A stretch of DNA of 64,000 nucleotides from assembly GCA_033182465.1 (NCBI GenBank), contig CP137330.1, forward strand, positions 124,001 through 188,000. The letters are read 5' to 3'. Position 1 is the first letter of the stretch, and each line of letters opens with the position of its first letter. Positions 48,784 through 61,328 of the stretch are shown here, piece after piece. The notes beneath the pieces were generated by a model. It was given only the letters and a program-made list of their open reading frames with translations. It was not told where the DNA came from and ran no database searches. The position numbers and the translations under genes are program-made. The DNA is from Sanghuangporus weigelae (taxonomy: Eukaryota; Basidiomycota; Agaricomycetes; Hymenochaetales; Hymenochaetaceae).

Positions 48784-49427
48784 TACATGGTTTCGTCAGG
48801 TATATGGCTTGACGCGAACGAGCGGGTACCTACCCGGAGTTAGCGCTAGGCCTCGTTGGTTTGGACGTCTTTTTTTGTCCGAAGTGTGCATGCTGTATCG
48901 GTTTATTATTTATTTTGTACTCGGAGAATGTCGAGCACTGCGTGATTCCATTTCTTACGCCGTGTTTTATTCCTTTGGTGTAGTTTGCTGGACTTCAGAT
49001 AGATGTGTTTCCCGTTGAAATGTGGAGTATATGATGAAAAATAGCAGCATGTTCTCGCCGGCGGCGAAATGAAGACGTCCAAGTGTGTCAGTAGGTGCCA
49101 TCGTTTGTTGATATTAGCGGCGGGACACCCACGAAACTATGAAATCAGAATGACTTCAGCGTGTACATATATCATGAGAAAGATGAACTTGTGCTTACCT
49201 TCCGTTAACTTAGCCCCGCTATTCATACCATCAATCACGAGCTCTAATCCGAATCCCCGAGACGTGCCTAGTTGCACCATATCAACTGTCGAGACAACCC
49301 GCTTTCAACAGAATGGGCAAGCCGTGTCGAGCATTGAGTGTCAGAGGTATTATTGTATTATGTTCTTATGTAGATCTATTACGCCTTGTACTTTTCTTTG
49401 GGACCAGAAAAGTTCTTCGGGTATTTA
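48784..49427. other. Convergent 3' intergenic region between copy L and SAM50
   Basis: About 640 bp between two stop codons. It contains an inverted repeat (gggtacctaccc, about 48825-48836). No gene recognised. Confidence 0.5.
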
Positions 49428-51264
49428 TCACAAGAAATCGACCCCGATACCAACCTGAACACCTCTCCTGACCGCATCACCCTTATTCGCGACCAACGGA
49501 ACGCCAAAGTTGAACTCGACGCGGACGCCAGGATCAAGCCGATACAGCAAGCCGACGCCGGCTGAGATGCAAGGCTTGGAAACGAGACGCTGAATGGTAT
49601 GAGAAAGGGGGCGATCTGGGAAGCACCGACGAGTAGGAACGATAAGCACGAGAGTGACGAGAGTAAACAAAGAAAAGAGTACGTGCCACGGTCGATTAAA
49701 TCCAGTCTCCCAGCATTGACAAATCCATGCATTTTTATATTCCCCTTCCACCCTTTCCTGCCTTCCTTACTCAACCCTGGCAAATCTCTTATTACACTCA
49801 AGCCAAGACACCAAAAGACTTCTCCACCGAGTGCATCGTTCCCGTCTCGAAAGCCCAATCCATTTTGCTTGAACATCCGCACGTCGAGCGGACCACCAAG
49901 CTGAAAACGGTCGTTGAATCTGCTCCTCGGAATCGAAGCAGAGGAAGAAAATAAAGAAGGCGACAGAGAAGCGAAGGGATACAGGCATCCAACACGACCG
50001 GATAGTGATATGGAAGTAGATGAGAGTAGTTTGTGGGCGAGCTGGAATGCCGTACTGTGTTTGACGTGCGCGGTATTCCCTCCTAAACCTGCGAGTTCCT
50101 GTAGCAAAATGATAAAGCCCATTAGAGTCGAAACGACGGCATTAACTGTAACTTGCATTGAAAGTCCTCAAATATCCTCCTCGGGAAGGAACTGCCTTAT
50201 CATCTCTCGATTCGTAAGTGCAACTATGGCTCAAAGCACTTTTGACGGAAGTCCCTGCCTCTTCACGAATACTTATCGATGCGCCCTCAGTAAGAGCATG
50301 GATATGCCTCAGCGATGCCTCGTAAGCGATTTCGTTTAGCGTTCTCCTGTTCACAGTCTACCCAACAGGCAAACAGAAATCATTGAGTTTCAACTAAATG
50401 CTTTCGCTTATAGAATGAATCTGACCTAGCTTACTTTAATCGACGCGCGCAGTCCCCTCACACCCTCCACGCAACTCGCGAAGCCTGTGAAGTCCTTTTC
50501 AACTCCGAACACGCTCAGTTCACCCCTTGTCCTCAAGTCTGGGTTCCATATCGGCTTTGATAGGCTTACGTGCCCAGCAAGTCTCGTCCTCAATCCCGAA
50601 GAAAGAACACCTTCGACTGTCTCCGCGCTACCAAACGCGTTCCGTGCTCGCGCATGAACGCTCACGCTCCCTTCTTGATTACCCAACTCTGTAGCAGTCT
50701 TAAGGAAGTACTTCCCTTTCTGCCTCATTTGCAGAATGAGATCGACATCACCTGGCTGCGCAAGAACATCCTTCGATCCTTCAAGACGCGGAAGAACATA
50801 GTGAAACAGATCGGTCTCGAGGAGTTTACGCGCGACGCTTTTCGTTGAGAATAAGACATCTGATAGTGTCGAGGAGTCAGACTTGGCGCGAGTGAGCTGG
50901 GGCTCAATGACCCAGTGCAGAAACGAGGGCCGCGTCTTGGTCGCGCCGTCGACGCGCACGGAGGTGATTCGCATAGGTGTCTTAGCGTTATCCCTAATCT
51001 TTTAAAAAGTAGCCAGATACTCAATTCCATCATGAAGACAGCAGAAAATAAAATGCGCACCAGCTCCCCTAGTCTCAAAAGTACGCTTTCATATTCACCT
51101 CTTAGTTTTCTCTCGATTCGCTCCTCCTGCCACTTCCTCACCTTCTCCAAGTCCATAGGATCAGGCTCCCGCTCATGAGGTGAGGATGTATCACGCAAGG
51201 GAGCAACGATGCGCTCGGCGAGCGGCACGACCGGTTTAATATCATCTGTACTGGCAGCGTTCAT
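49428..51264 (-). CDS. SAM50: SAM50/TOB55, mitochondrial outer-membrane beta-barrel insertase
   Basis: Core of the sorting and assembly machinery that inserts beta-barrel proteins into the mitochondrial outer membrane (Omp85 family). Five exons in one frame: 51264-51061, 50980-50435, 50357-50157, 50098-49690 and 49615-49428, giving 515 residues, a normal length. Exon 1 is charged (EKVRKWQEERIERKLRGE), exon 2 begins with the POTRA region (ITSVRVDGATKTRPSFL), and the rest is barrel, with DRFQLGGPLDVRMFKQNGLG typical of the family. It ends with the beta-signal-like GVQVGIGVDFL. Intron 3 (50099-50156) uses a GC donor (gcaagt) with a normal AG. ATG 51264 was chosen; the frame is open to 51390 but the extra residues look like leader sequence. 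Ordinary housekeeping gene between DUF6533 loci. Confidence 0.92.
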
Positions 51265-51618
51265 CTTTGAGCGTCGCGTCGACTCGCAACGTTGAGCGAC
51301 GCGACGCGATGAGCAATGGAAGAGAAAATCGGTGACGCGAAATTTCATGGTCACGGGGCAACGACGCGACGGAATGAGTCGGAGCTTCAAAATCCCGGAA
51401 CTCAGCTCACAGATATTGGTCTAATTCAATATGCAGTACATTTTCACTATTTGAGAGACACATGAGCCCACTCATATGTTTTGGTATCGCGAGACAGCAA
51501 TTATAAACAATGTAATCGATGCTTCATACCATGTGATATATAATAGTACTTGATACAAGCCTGCGTAACCACTGCATTTAGTGATTGAAGACACAGAATA
51601 CAAGGGACTAATCTAACC
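51265..51618. other. SAM50 upstream region
   Basis: Promoter side of SAM50 and 3' side of the DUF6533 fragment. No gene seen. Confidence 0.5.
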
Positions 51619-51693
51619 TCAAGCAAACTCAATCTTGCTCACAGTTTCAGGAATGTTATTAGCTCCTCCGTTCGCACCCTTTTCTCCAGCCTC
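51619..51693 (-). pseudogene. Orphan DUF6533 C-terminal exon fragment
   Basis: After an acceptor-like cttttgcag, the minus strand reads EAGEKGANGGANNIPETVSK and IEFA-stop. This matches the DUF6533 tail (KEAGERGANGGTNYTP and MEFA-stop of copy D). No other exon of the family can be seen upstream, where the GH51 3' end begins about 130 bp away. It is probably a stranded relic of a lost copy. Confidence 0.65.
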
Positions 51694-51823
51694 CTGCAAA
51701 AGAATACTTATTTACATCACTGCATCACTAGCTGTACAGAACGAGAACGGATAAATAAAAGGGTTCTCTGCAAAGAGCGACATCCAAAAGTCTTTCATAT
51801 GGACATCTCCACGTATAATGCAC

Positions 51824-54800
51824 CTAGACTTGCGTCAAAGTCAGTACACTAAGACTAAATGACGGCGCATTCAGCACAAAGTCGCTGCTCGCGTCGAAAG
51901 CAGACGTCTGCGGAGTGACAGTATCAGGCGCATTCGGAGTGTTACTATCATCTTGGCCACCCGATAGCACCGTTAACGTAGCATCAGGTGAGACGTCGAA
52001 AGGCAGGGAGAACTCAACGTCCGCAGTACTGGCTCCAGCATTGACGAGCTTTATGAAAACAGTTGAGGTAGCAGCATCGCGTGTGACGCTCCAGTGTACC
52101 GTCCCGCCGTTCTGCGGTAGCGTGCTTGGAAGGTACTCGGTTCCCTTGCTAAGGCTGAAGAGCTGCGATCGATGTATATCAGGGTGTGCGCATATTCGAC
52201 GTCAGGTGCCAGCACTATACCTGTTGGACGTAGTAACTTGTAGATAATACAACGCTCCCGGCGCTGACAAGGAATCAAAGTCAAAAGAGGATGTGACATA
52301 TTCTTATAAGTCAACGTACTTGAAGCTAATCATGTTCGGAGTCTACGAGAGTGCTCAATCACATTGTATAGCTATTCTGGCGTAGATTACTCACCCACTG
52401 CGAACTATCCACACTCTACCAGTGAAGACAGGCAGATCAATATAAACGATGGCTACAAACAAACGCATTTTAATTACCTGTAGGAGAGGTGCGTACGCCG
52501 CTGCAAAGACGATATCCGAATTCCGCTCAAGACCAGTCATGAAAGCAGCTTCACCAGCAGAACCTGATATTACAGAGAAAGCATGCATTTCCAATGAACC
52601 TCGTCAGACAAGTACACAGATCGAAAGGATGAAAATCGTACCAGACATAACCGGAAACGTAAATCGACCATTAGCAGGTGTTCCAAAGAGATCGTTCGGA
52701 TTGGATGATATGGCTGCATATTCTCCCTTCAGAAGCAAAATTTCAGCCAATGAACATGAGGAACTTCAAGATGCGGAACCGGTCACCTCGAAGTATAATG
52801 TCCCGTTACGCTAAACATGGCGTTCATGTTAGATTTGAGAACTAGACAGAAAATCAAAGGGTCATACATACCTGGAAGCCGTCATAGTAGAATGCGTTCT
52901 GGTAGAACCACGCTAGGACTCCTTCAACCGTCTGGATAAATCACACATTGTCCAACGACTTACTCGGAGTCTGATAAACATGCACATCATAATTCTGGGG
53001 AGTCGGGGATAGAGTTGGGCTCCAGGCATTTGTTGTCGCAATGAACTCTATGAATTCGCTTTCGCGTCAGCCCCAGCTCTTTTTGATTCCATTGAATGAC
53101 ACATACGAATATCTGGGAACGCGGAACTCAGAGCGTCGACGAATTCCGGCCATCGATAATCCTGGTAGGTGTCTGCCGCGAAGAAGTCTTCATTACCGAT
53201 TTCAACCCAGTTCAACGAATAAGGTTCCGGGTGACCGAGAGAAGCTCGGAGTGCCGCTGAAAATTCGTCAGGACGAGCTCGTGGATACGAATGAAGTGAT
53301 CTATACCTGCTTCACTCTCTGACGGGTCACCTACGACGAAATTGATCTACATGATCACGTTAAGTAAACCAGCAATAGAGCAACCTAAGCGAGACTCATA
53401 CCTGATCAATCGCCTCTTGAATGTATGGAGCAAGGTCCGCCTCGGCAACCGTCCCTCCGAAAGAGTAACCTGCGCGGAAACATTTACCGATTGCCCTCGA
53501 AAATGTAAACGTGTAAAGGAGAAAAGCGTACGTACCCGCCCATACCGCCATAATTGACTGCATATTCATATCCTCGATGAAATCAAGGTATTCTTTCAGA
53601 CCAAGTCCACTTTGAGGACGTTAGTATGGAAACTTTACAATGCCCACGGGCGCTTACTCGGTGTTGACATAACCCCAGTCACCGAGTCGGCCAGGACGCT
53701 CAGTGAGTGGGCCCATTGTGTTGTTCCAAATCCAACGGCCCGATATTCTTTCGCCCTTGTGGTGAATTAGATCACGCAAATGTTGCTGTCATCTTGAAAA
53801 GACATACTTCCTGAGCAGACCTGTCAGCGAATGAATTTCAGAAAGAGCACAGATCTTCTACTTACCAGATTGTTGCCTCCCGGGAATCGGAAGAAGGCCG
53901 GTTGCATATCGGCGAGACTCTAAAAAAAAAACATCGTTAATAAAGAGGCGTATCTTCTAAGCGTGAACAAACTTCCCTGCGCTAGGTCGACTCGGATGCC
54001 ATTCGGCCTATTGTTGAAGGTCGGCGGGAACAGCGAGAACAAGGAGAAGAAAATAGTTTCTCCGGAAGCAGCTCCTCCATCAACCGTAAGCCTGAAGGAA
54101 TTATCCGTGTCGGCTGCGCTCGATGTCGGCGTAAGTGTTACAAAGAATTCGGTCCAGCTGGTCGCATCAGCACCAGAAACATCTTGAGATGCAGATGCAA
54201 AGACAGTTCCGTCGGAACCGACAAGTGACGCAGTGAGGCTTCCTGAGAAGGTCGATCCTTCGGCGAACTTGAAGTTGACCGACGCATTGTACGTCCATGA
54301 CTGATCGACCCTGATACCTATTTGTGCATGGCACAATAAAAGCCGGGCACGGACAATTGAGAAGCTTCCTTCATTGTGAACAGATGATGGCTCTTACCGA
54401 AGTAACCGGAGTTCGCAACACCGACCGGGCCAGAAGTACCGGTAGAGACCTGGACTTGAAGCGAGTTCGGAAGTGCAGACGAAAGCGGGGCCGTCGAGTC
54501 TACAACCGAAATTTGCGCTCCATTTACCGCGGACCAAGCAACAAGGGAGCTTGATGATCCTGGAAGATAGCACTTCAAGTAAAACGAAACTATTGTCTGA
54601 TATTATTCATGGGCAGTGCTTACCTGGTGTCACTTGCTGGAACGCACGGTTTCGAAGTACTGAATCAAGGTCATATAGTATACCGTGAGGTAACATAAGG
54701 GTAGATTAAGAATGGACGTACGTTCAGCATAGAGTCCTCCGTCGCCACTCTGTGGTTCTCATCGATTAGCCTCAGACCTGAGTTTCAGCTAAACGGTTCT

Positions 54801-55130
54801 CACACGCTGCCAAGAGAGTTGTTAGCAAAGACAACAATGAATAAAACTTGAACTACTACTCACACTAATATCCTGTATACAAGCGCAATGGCAAGGTCAT
54901 TGTCAACAAAGACAGCTACACCAGCTTTTGGCATTCTTACTTCGAACATCAACCCGACTACAGAAATGGGACGACATTAGGAAAGCAGACAGCATACACT
55001 AGCCCGGTCTTCACTCACATAACGTCTCTGGTATCGGATGACTGGCCGCGTCATCTACCGAGACAGTAAAGTTGGCGACTTGAGCGACGCCCAGAGTCGC
55101 CAAAAGAAGACAAAGGAGGTACGGGCGCAT
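51824..55130 (-). CDS. Secreted alpha-L-arabinofuranosidase, glycoside hydrolase family 51
   Basis: Releases L-arabinose side chains from arabinoxylan, arabinan and similar plant polymers, outside the cell. The start at 55130 gives a signal peptide ([17 protein letters not shown]). The gene is split into many small exons. Readable pieces in order: GLMFE and GDGGLYAE (near the N-terminus), a carbohydrate-binding-like beta domain ([41 protein letters not shown]), then the catalytic barrel. The acid/base motif NWVEIGNED is at about 53212-53186 and the nucleophile motif LLKGEYAA at about 52736-52711, both with their glutamates present. The C-terminal beta domain ends [10 protein letters not shown]-stop. 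Order and motifs are those of GH51. Individual exon junctions were not all fixed. A decayed DUF6533 exon lies just downstream. Confidence 0.88.
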
Positions 55131-56302
55131 TGCTCGATTCAAACTCTCGAAAGACGGTGCTGATCAGCTGCGACGTGTCTTCGCCTCCTTGGAATATGGA
55201 GCATTTATGTGAAAGCTGAAGCGGCGACGGACCGTGACATCTCCGTCATCGCATGGGGTAGAAAGCCCGAACACATAGAAGCAGCAATGAATAAATTAAT
55301 TGCTGGACATGTGGCTACAGTGAAGAAGCTTCCGCCATCTGGTCGACTCGCTTGGACGGTAAAAATGTACGCATATTCAATATTGGAAGCGTTCGTGAGG
55401 ATTGACACGGCTTGCGAGTGTGATCATTGGGACGGATAGAAAGAAGTTAGGCACCGGTCCACGTATGACATGAAAGGAAGCATGCCTTTTCCGGGCACCT
55501 CGACCTTTTTACGAGTGACTTATAACTCGCTAAGCTGTTGTCACCATAAAAACAGAAAGAGATCTCTCACACTGTGGATAGAAAACGCGACGATTGTATA
55601 TTTCTTCCGTCTATGACACGTTGGAGCAGCGGGACCGGACCGCCAGTGCAACAAAAAGTGAAGACGCAAGGTCACGTTCGCCTCAAGACGCTGCTTCCAT
55701 ACTTTCCGGAACCAGATTTGTTCTCTTATTCCGCAATTTGCATCGAGAACCGAGATATGAACTGGTCATCGTGATATTGAGAACACGAGTTGTGAATATG
55801 CGAGAATGAGTTGAGGATCGACCGACCAACAGGTCCCAGCAGTGCCAGCAGGAACAAGAACAATAGGCCAAATCGTACCAAACAGGCGTCGTCTGGTTCC
55901 GTTTCCAAGCTGAGTATATTGAAATAACTCCAGACTCTAGGTATCTACCTTCTGACATAGCGGCATGTGCTGTCCGTAGAGTGAAGCAGATACCGGAATG
56001 AAATGAAGTGACGGAAAAAAACAAAAACCGTGGACTTCTCGTGAGATGATGAAGTTTTGCGTATCCAGCAATATGCAGGGCATAGAAACCACTTCCATCA
56101 AAATTATTACTGACAAGAACGAAGCTCAATCGATGATTATTCGAACTCCTCAGCGAATCGAGAGATCAATTTCACGATGCCCTTTCTTTCCTTCCTTTCT
56201 GAAGTATTGCATACGGACATAAAGCGTCGAATATGAACTCAGTCCCATGATAGCATGCAAACGTAAAAATTGCTAATTTTTGCGCAGACATAAGAATTTC
56301 AT
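55131..56302. other. Intergenic stretch between GH51 and the coiled-coil gene
   Basis: About 1.2 kb: GH51 promoter side and the 3' end of the next gene. Frames such as 55205-55408 (-) and 55683-56129 (-) show no known motif. Confidence 0.45.
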
Positions 56303-58034
56303 CTATCGGGAATTTGTCCCCGTCCCTGGCTGCGAAGGCATTCGGATAGGTAAAGAAGATTGTCTTGTCGGACCTGCGCCGAGTGCAGTAAGAGCCGGGT
56401 TCCCAGCGGTAACATTTATCCCAACAGGTCCAGTATCAACTGACTGCGATTGAGTGTGCGTCTGCGTGTGTGAAGCTGATTGCTGCGCCTGTACTGAGGA
56501 ATTCGCTCTTCGCAAGCTGGCTGCGGAAGGGCTGGTTTGGAGCTGAAAAGCGGGCGCTAGTCGAGCGGTAATTGCAGGATTGGGCTCAAACGGGATGGCA
56601 CGCGATGACAGCGCAGAAGGGCTACTGGCCGATGAGCTACCTAAAGATGTCCTCGACGTTCCTTGAATACCTTGTCTGACAATCGGCGCAGGTGGGGAAC
56701 CAAGCGGAGTCACAGACGCAGAGGTCGATAATGCAGGTGAACGACCAGGTGTATGCTGCTGGGCGCCAGGAAATGGTCGTGAACTGATATCGAATCCGAC
56801 AGGACCATTGTCAACAACCTCGAACGCGCCTACATCCCTGACGACAAGTTCGACCTCCCTTGCAAGGCCTTCCAAGTGCTTCTCGATCTTTGGCAACGTC
56901 TCCCCACTCAACCTCGCCTTCTTCGTTTGAAGCTTCTCCAACCTCGTCTTTAGCCCACTTAACTCGTTTCGAAGTGCTTCTGAACGCGCTCGGTCCGCTG
57001 CGAGGGCTTCTTCAGCCTCCACCTGAGCACGAGCAGCTTCGGCAGCAACGATCTCGTGTCTCGCAGCCATTTCTTTCTCTCGCTCCCTCAGTTCAGGCAA
57101 GGAAGCCTCCAGTTTCTTCGCGTTCTCTTCAGCATCACGGGCTGCGGCAGATGCTTGCTTCGCCGCTTCCTGTAAAGCTCGCATCTTCTGCCTTCCTCTC
57201 ACTTCCGCCGCCGCATGTTTCTCCGAAGCACGCTTCAGCGCATCAATCTCATTCCGTTTCATCGCATCGGCCTTGTGGGCGTCCTTCCGAGCGGCTTTAA
57301 GCTGAACTGATAGAGTATCGCGCTCTTGGTTAAGATGCGCGAGCTGCGCCCGTAACTGGGAAGCGTATTCCTCTAAAGTGACTGCTGGCCGTTGCACATT
57401 AATGGGTTGGAGACCTGAGGATGATGACGCTGCACTGGAGATGACAGAGAGAGATGAGGCTGCCGTTTCCATAGAAGTATCTGCAGTGTCATCGCTGCCA
57501 GCTTGGCTCGATACTTTAGCAACAGAATGTTAGAATAAACATTCAAAGTCCTATGGAACACACATACGCACTCTGGGCTTGCGTCATCATTCGACCGTGC
57601 AAAACTTCCTCTCCATCCGCGAATGAGACGCCGACCTCAACGTCATACTGTCTCCCAGGCATAAGACCATAAATAACCAAAATCGCCTCTTCGTCACCGT
57701 CGCCATCGGGCTTCTCGTCCATTCGCATCAGCACCCTTTTCCATGGGGCACCATTTACATTCACAGATAGCCCTCGCCCAAGTGCATCTGATACCATCGA
57801 CAGCTTGGACATTCCAATTCGGGCCAACTCAGTCGGGTCCTCAAGAGCGTCTTCTTCGTCTGAGCTAAGACCCGTTGCGAGAGATGCAAGATGTGCGTCG
57901 ACTCCATCTCGAGCGCAGGTAGAAGAAAGGACAAACGTCGTTGATACGGAGGTGATTTCCCTCACTGTAAGGAGAAAACGCGGTGACCAAGGACGAACGG
58001 CGTGCCATTGCGGGGACCTAGAAACATCAGGCAT
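56303..58034 (-). CDS. Coiled-coil protein resembling ascomycete AcrB
   Basis: Two exons, 58034-57568 and 57506-56303, joined in frame to give 556 residues. The N-terminal 150 residues form a globular, partly beta region (PWSPRFLLTVREITSVSTTF; AILVIYGLMPGRQYDVEVG) of fibronectin-III-like appearance. A long coiled coil follows at about 195-360, with LRAQLAHLNQERDTLSVQLK and ALKRASEKHAAAEVRGRQKM. The C-terminus is Ser/Pro/Gln-rich and disordered. The coiled-coil wording resembles fungal AcrB-type proteins, linked in Aspergillus to carbon catabolite repression and the ubiquitination network. That assignment is from memory and moderate. The frame is open to an ATG at 58118, but ATG 58034 gives the better N-terminus. 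No functional tie to its neighbours is visible. Confidence 0.72.
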
Positions 58035-58410
58035 CACTAACAGGTTGCTCGTTGTCGCAATGTGGCCTTTGAAGTTCAATTTTGAAGACTTGAAGTAGTC
58101 ACGTGTAGAATTTATCAAACCGCCAACAACTTGCCCCAGTTAAACTATTGGAAAAATCCCTCATGTCAATGTATTCAAAATCAAATTCCGGCAACAAATA
58201 AGCAATAAGTCATGAACTAAAATGAAAATGACTATCTAGATGCATGATTACAGGATAAATGATTCCGCTTTCGGCCACAAATGCAGGAATCATCCATCGA
58301 AACGGCCGTAGACTAATTCAGGGTGATACTTGATAACTGGGAGCTTGAATGTATTTGTCGACCTGACCATACAATTAAAATTGTTCTTTAATAACATAGG
58401 AATGAACCGA
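58035..58410. other. Intergenic region before copy M
   Basis: About 375 bp, A/T-rich, with the promoter of the coiled-coil gene and the 3' end of copy M. Nothing else seen. Confidence 0.5.
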
Positions 58411-60063
58411 CTAACTTTGGGAGAACTCGATTTCACTTAAAATTCCACTTGTCCTATCACCGACACCATCCTGTCCCGCCTCTTTCAAGTTGATCAGAAG
58501 TTGACCCCCGAGCACACTCAAGAATATGGTATTTCCTGCCACTTCCATGATCTCCGAGACAAAAGGGCTTGAATCGGTAAGAGGAAGATCTGCTATCTTC
58601 AAGATGCAAATGAGCATGACCCTTCCACATATTATGCGTGAGGCTCATGCACAGAAATGAAGTTTAGCCACTTACGATCCGTAGTATAGAACCTGGTCTT
58701 TGACAAGGACCCTGACAAGACGGAAATCCTTGAAACCTGGAGATAACTTCCAAAACTCTATGGCCTTGTAAATCGCAAGTACCAGAAGTAATAAGCCGTA
58801 TACCATCGGTATGAGACTAACACTAGTCAAGCAATGGCGGAAAACGAAATTTAGCAAAACGCTTACTTTGAAGTGAGGTTTATTAAGAATGATGGGTTTG
58901 ATCCTAAGGCACATACTGAAAATTTTCCAGTAATGCTAAAAGCGGTACCTAAAAAGACACAAATCATCTTATGAGCAAGGCGCACGACTTGGACCAAGAA
59001 TGAATATAATACTTTGTTCTTTCCATACACTATAAATCAGGGTGGCAAGACCCAGGAGTGCCTCCGCTCCGAGAAGACTCATTAAGCAAATGCGCATTTT
59101 CCTGTCTGCAAATCATGAAACCGAGATATGCATTGACATAAAGTGCATTACTTACTTTGATCATAGAGTGCTAATACACGGATGGCAAGAATGTCTGGAG
59201 TTTCATTCAAATGAGTCAGGCGCTCAGAGATCCAGAGACATTCCCTACAGTCAATTATAACAAATATGGCTGAATCTATTCTAGAATTGAAAATCATCCA
59301 TACTGAACATCGAGTGGTATATGTACTCACCTGCAACTGCACTGATCCAATATGTGATGCTACCTATGACACCGGTCAATACGAGTCAATCACATTCATC
59401 TATATAGAAAGTGTTATACAGCTGGGTAAAGGTCATGTCAGAATACTCGGAATATAGTGGTCACTCATTTTTGGTGCACCTTATAGGAGTTTCTTCGATA
59501 CCATCATCTGGAACAAGGAATGAAGCTTATACATGGCGAAAACACATAGTTATTTGGACTTACATGCCAAATTGAATATAGCTGCTAAGAGCCCGACTAA
59601 ATGATTCTGCATTCGGTTATTCAGAGTCAATGAAAGTCGCTTTGTATCCAGAGACATACATACTGTAAAGTAGACCAGACTTGTGGAGCTACATGGATTT
59701 GACTTGAATATTTCTGGCTGTAAGGATGTGTGGCCATGGTTCGATTGGAAAGCTTACCCAAAAGTATTTCATCTATTTGTTCCATTGTTAGTTCGATGGA
59801 ATGGGAGAGATGTCAGATACCAATACCTCATCATTCATAGTGAGAACTGTGCATTGCAACATAGATATCTCTTGAGCGCCAAGTCAGTCCGAAAAATCTC
59901 ATTACATACCAGAATGATAGACCAGAAGAGTTGCAAAAGCCACATCGATATACTTGTCAAGAATGGTCTCTGCGAAGAGCAACTCAAGTTCTGGGTCAAT
60001 AGGCCCAGCTTCAGAGCGAGCAAAGAAAAATTGCCGTGTGTGAGGGTCTAATTTCATGGGCAT
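58411..60063 (-). CDS. DUF6533-domain multi-pass membrane protein, copy M
   Basis: Start at ATG 60063 (MPMKLDPHTRQFFFARSEAG); exon 1 60063-59910 is 154 nt, with YIDVAFATLLVYHS. The 15-nt exon reads MKYFW and the next SNPCSSTSLVYFT, keeping the family micro-exon pattern. A later exon has LIPMVYGLLLLVLAIYKAIEFW and FKDFRLVRVLVKDQVLYY. The tail exon has KIADLPLTDSSPFVSE and LSVLGGQLLINLKEAG and ends ILSEIEFSQS-stop, without the extra spliced tail. A TATA-like tatatataa lies at about 60110-60118. It is the most diverged right-hand member, separated from the array by several unrelated genes. Function unknown. Confidence 0.8.
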
Positions 60064-61328
60064 TGAGAAGTCCGCCGAAATGTGAAGAGCATTGCTAAAC
60101 AGAGTCTTGTTTATATATATGTAGAACTCCACAGTAAAATATCGAAAATAAAGTAAACCGGAAGTGCGCTTGCCCCGGTTATCTGCTGAGATGGGTGCTC
60201 GTAACCATATCTTTACAGATCTAAGTTACCACCATTGTACAGATATAATCAAGTTAATGCAGTGCGTCGTCCCGAATCATGGTTCTATCAAACCTTTCTG
60301 ATTTTCTGCTCAAAGAGCACAAGTAAGAGCGTCTAGGTTGCGTGAGCTGCATATAAAGAGTTTGAAATTGTTTTCATTCTGCCACAGGAACAGATGGTCT
60401 AATAATCATCCAGACAGCATGTGTATTAACAACAAGTCTGCACGAGTTCCCCAGTTCAAATCATGATGATCGTGATCATCTAAGGCTCAACGAGATGAGT
60501 TGAGGTGGTCCAGGTCGTCAACCTGGACAAACTAATTGGAAAATCTGAAGATAGTGATGCAGTTGCAATACCTTTCGAAGATCGTAGATCTCATCAGACC
60601 AAAGGTCCTGGTCCTTGCTGAACAACGGCCAATTAACCAGTACCGTCTGAGCATGAAGAGCAGTTGAGGTCCTTTCAAAGATAGCTACCACGGTATGCCA
60701 ATTGAAGGAAGTGTTCCCGGTTACCTCTTTCACGCTCTTAGATGTGCGTCTCTTCCAGAAGAAGGTTCGCGGTGGAAAGTCCAAAGTTGTTGATCTATGC
60801 CATTACAGGGCAGGGCACGTCGTCAAGATCAGATTAACTGCTCGAGATGAGATAGAAGAGCGATGTATTCGAGACAGGAAAGATTTTGTAGGACACAGGA
60901 AGCTTGCTCATTATAAGCCGCATCTTGACTGAGTCGGGCATTGACCTCGCTTCGATTCCTGCACTGGAGAGTGTACAATCTATATTTGAGCTTTAATCAA
61001 GGTTCGACACGTAAATGATTTAAAATCCATTGATACTGCAGATCTAAAGGATAATACATAACGACAGGAAAACGATCGTGATGATACCAGGTATACAACA
61101 AAATAGACAAAGAGTCTACAAGAGGAACAAAATGAGTGAATGGCGATGATTGATATAAGTGCGGATTTTGGTATACAATTGCAGTAAATAGAATGCAACA
61201 ACGACAATGACACAAAAAAGAGAAAGAAAGAACGAATTAAGTATTTAGCATATATAGCCATGGTTCAAAACATAGTAATCGGTATGAAGAATGGAAGAGA
61301 GAAAGAAAAAATAGACGGTTCGTCAGAT
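60064..61328. other. Intergenic stretch without a recognised gene
   Basis: About 1.3 kb. Two opposed frames (60784-60518 - and 60702-60932 +) overlap and have no known motif. Short inverted repeats occur around 60458-60530 (for example ccaggt-cgtca-acctgg). No element ends or target duplications are seen. Confidence 0.45.

Noticed and set aside
60450-60540. Inverted repeats as a possible miniature transposon
   Set aside because: No matching termini, target-site duplication or second copy was found in the window.
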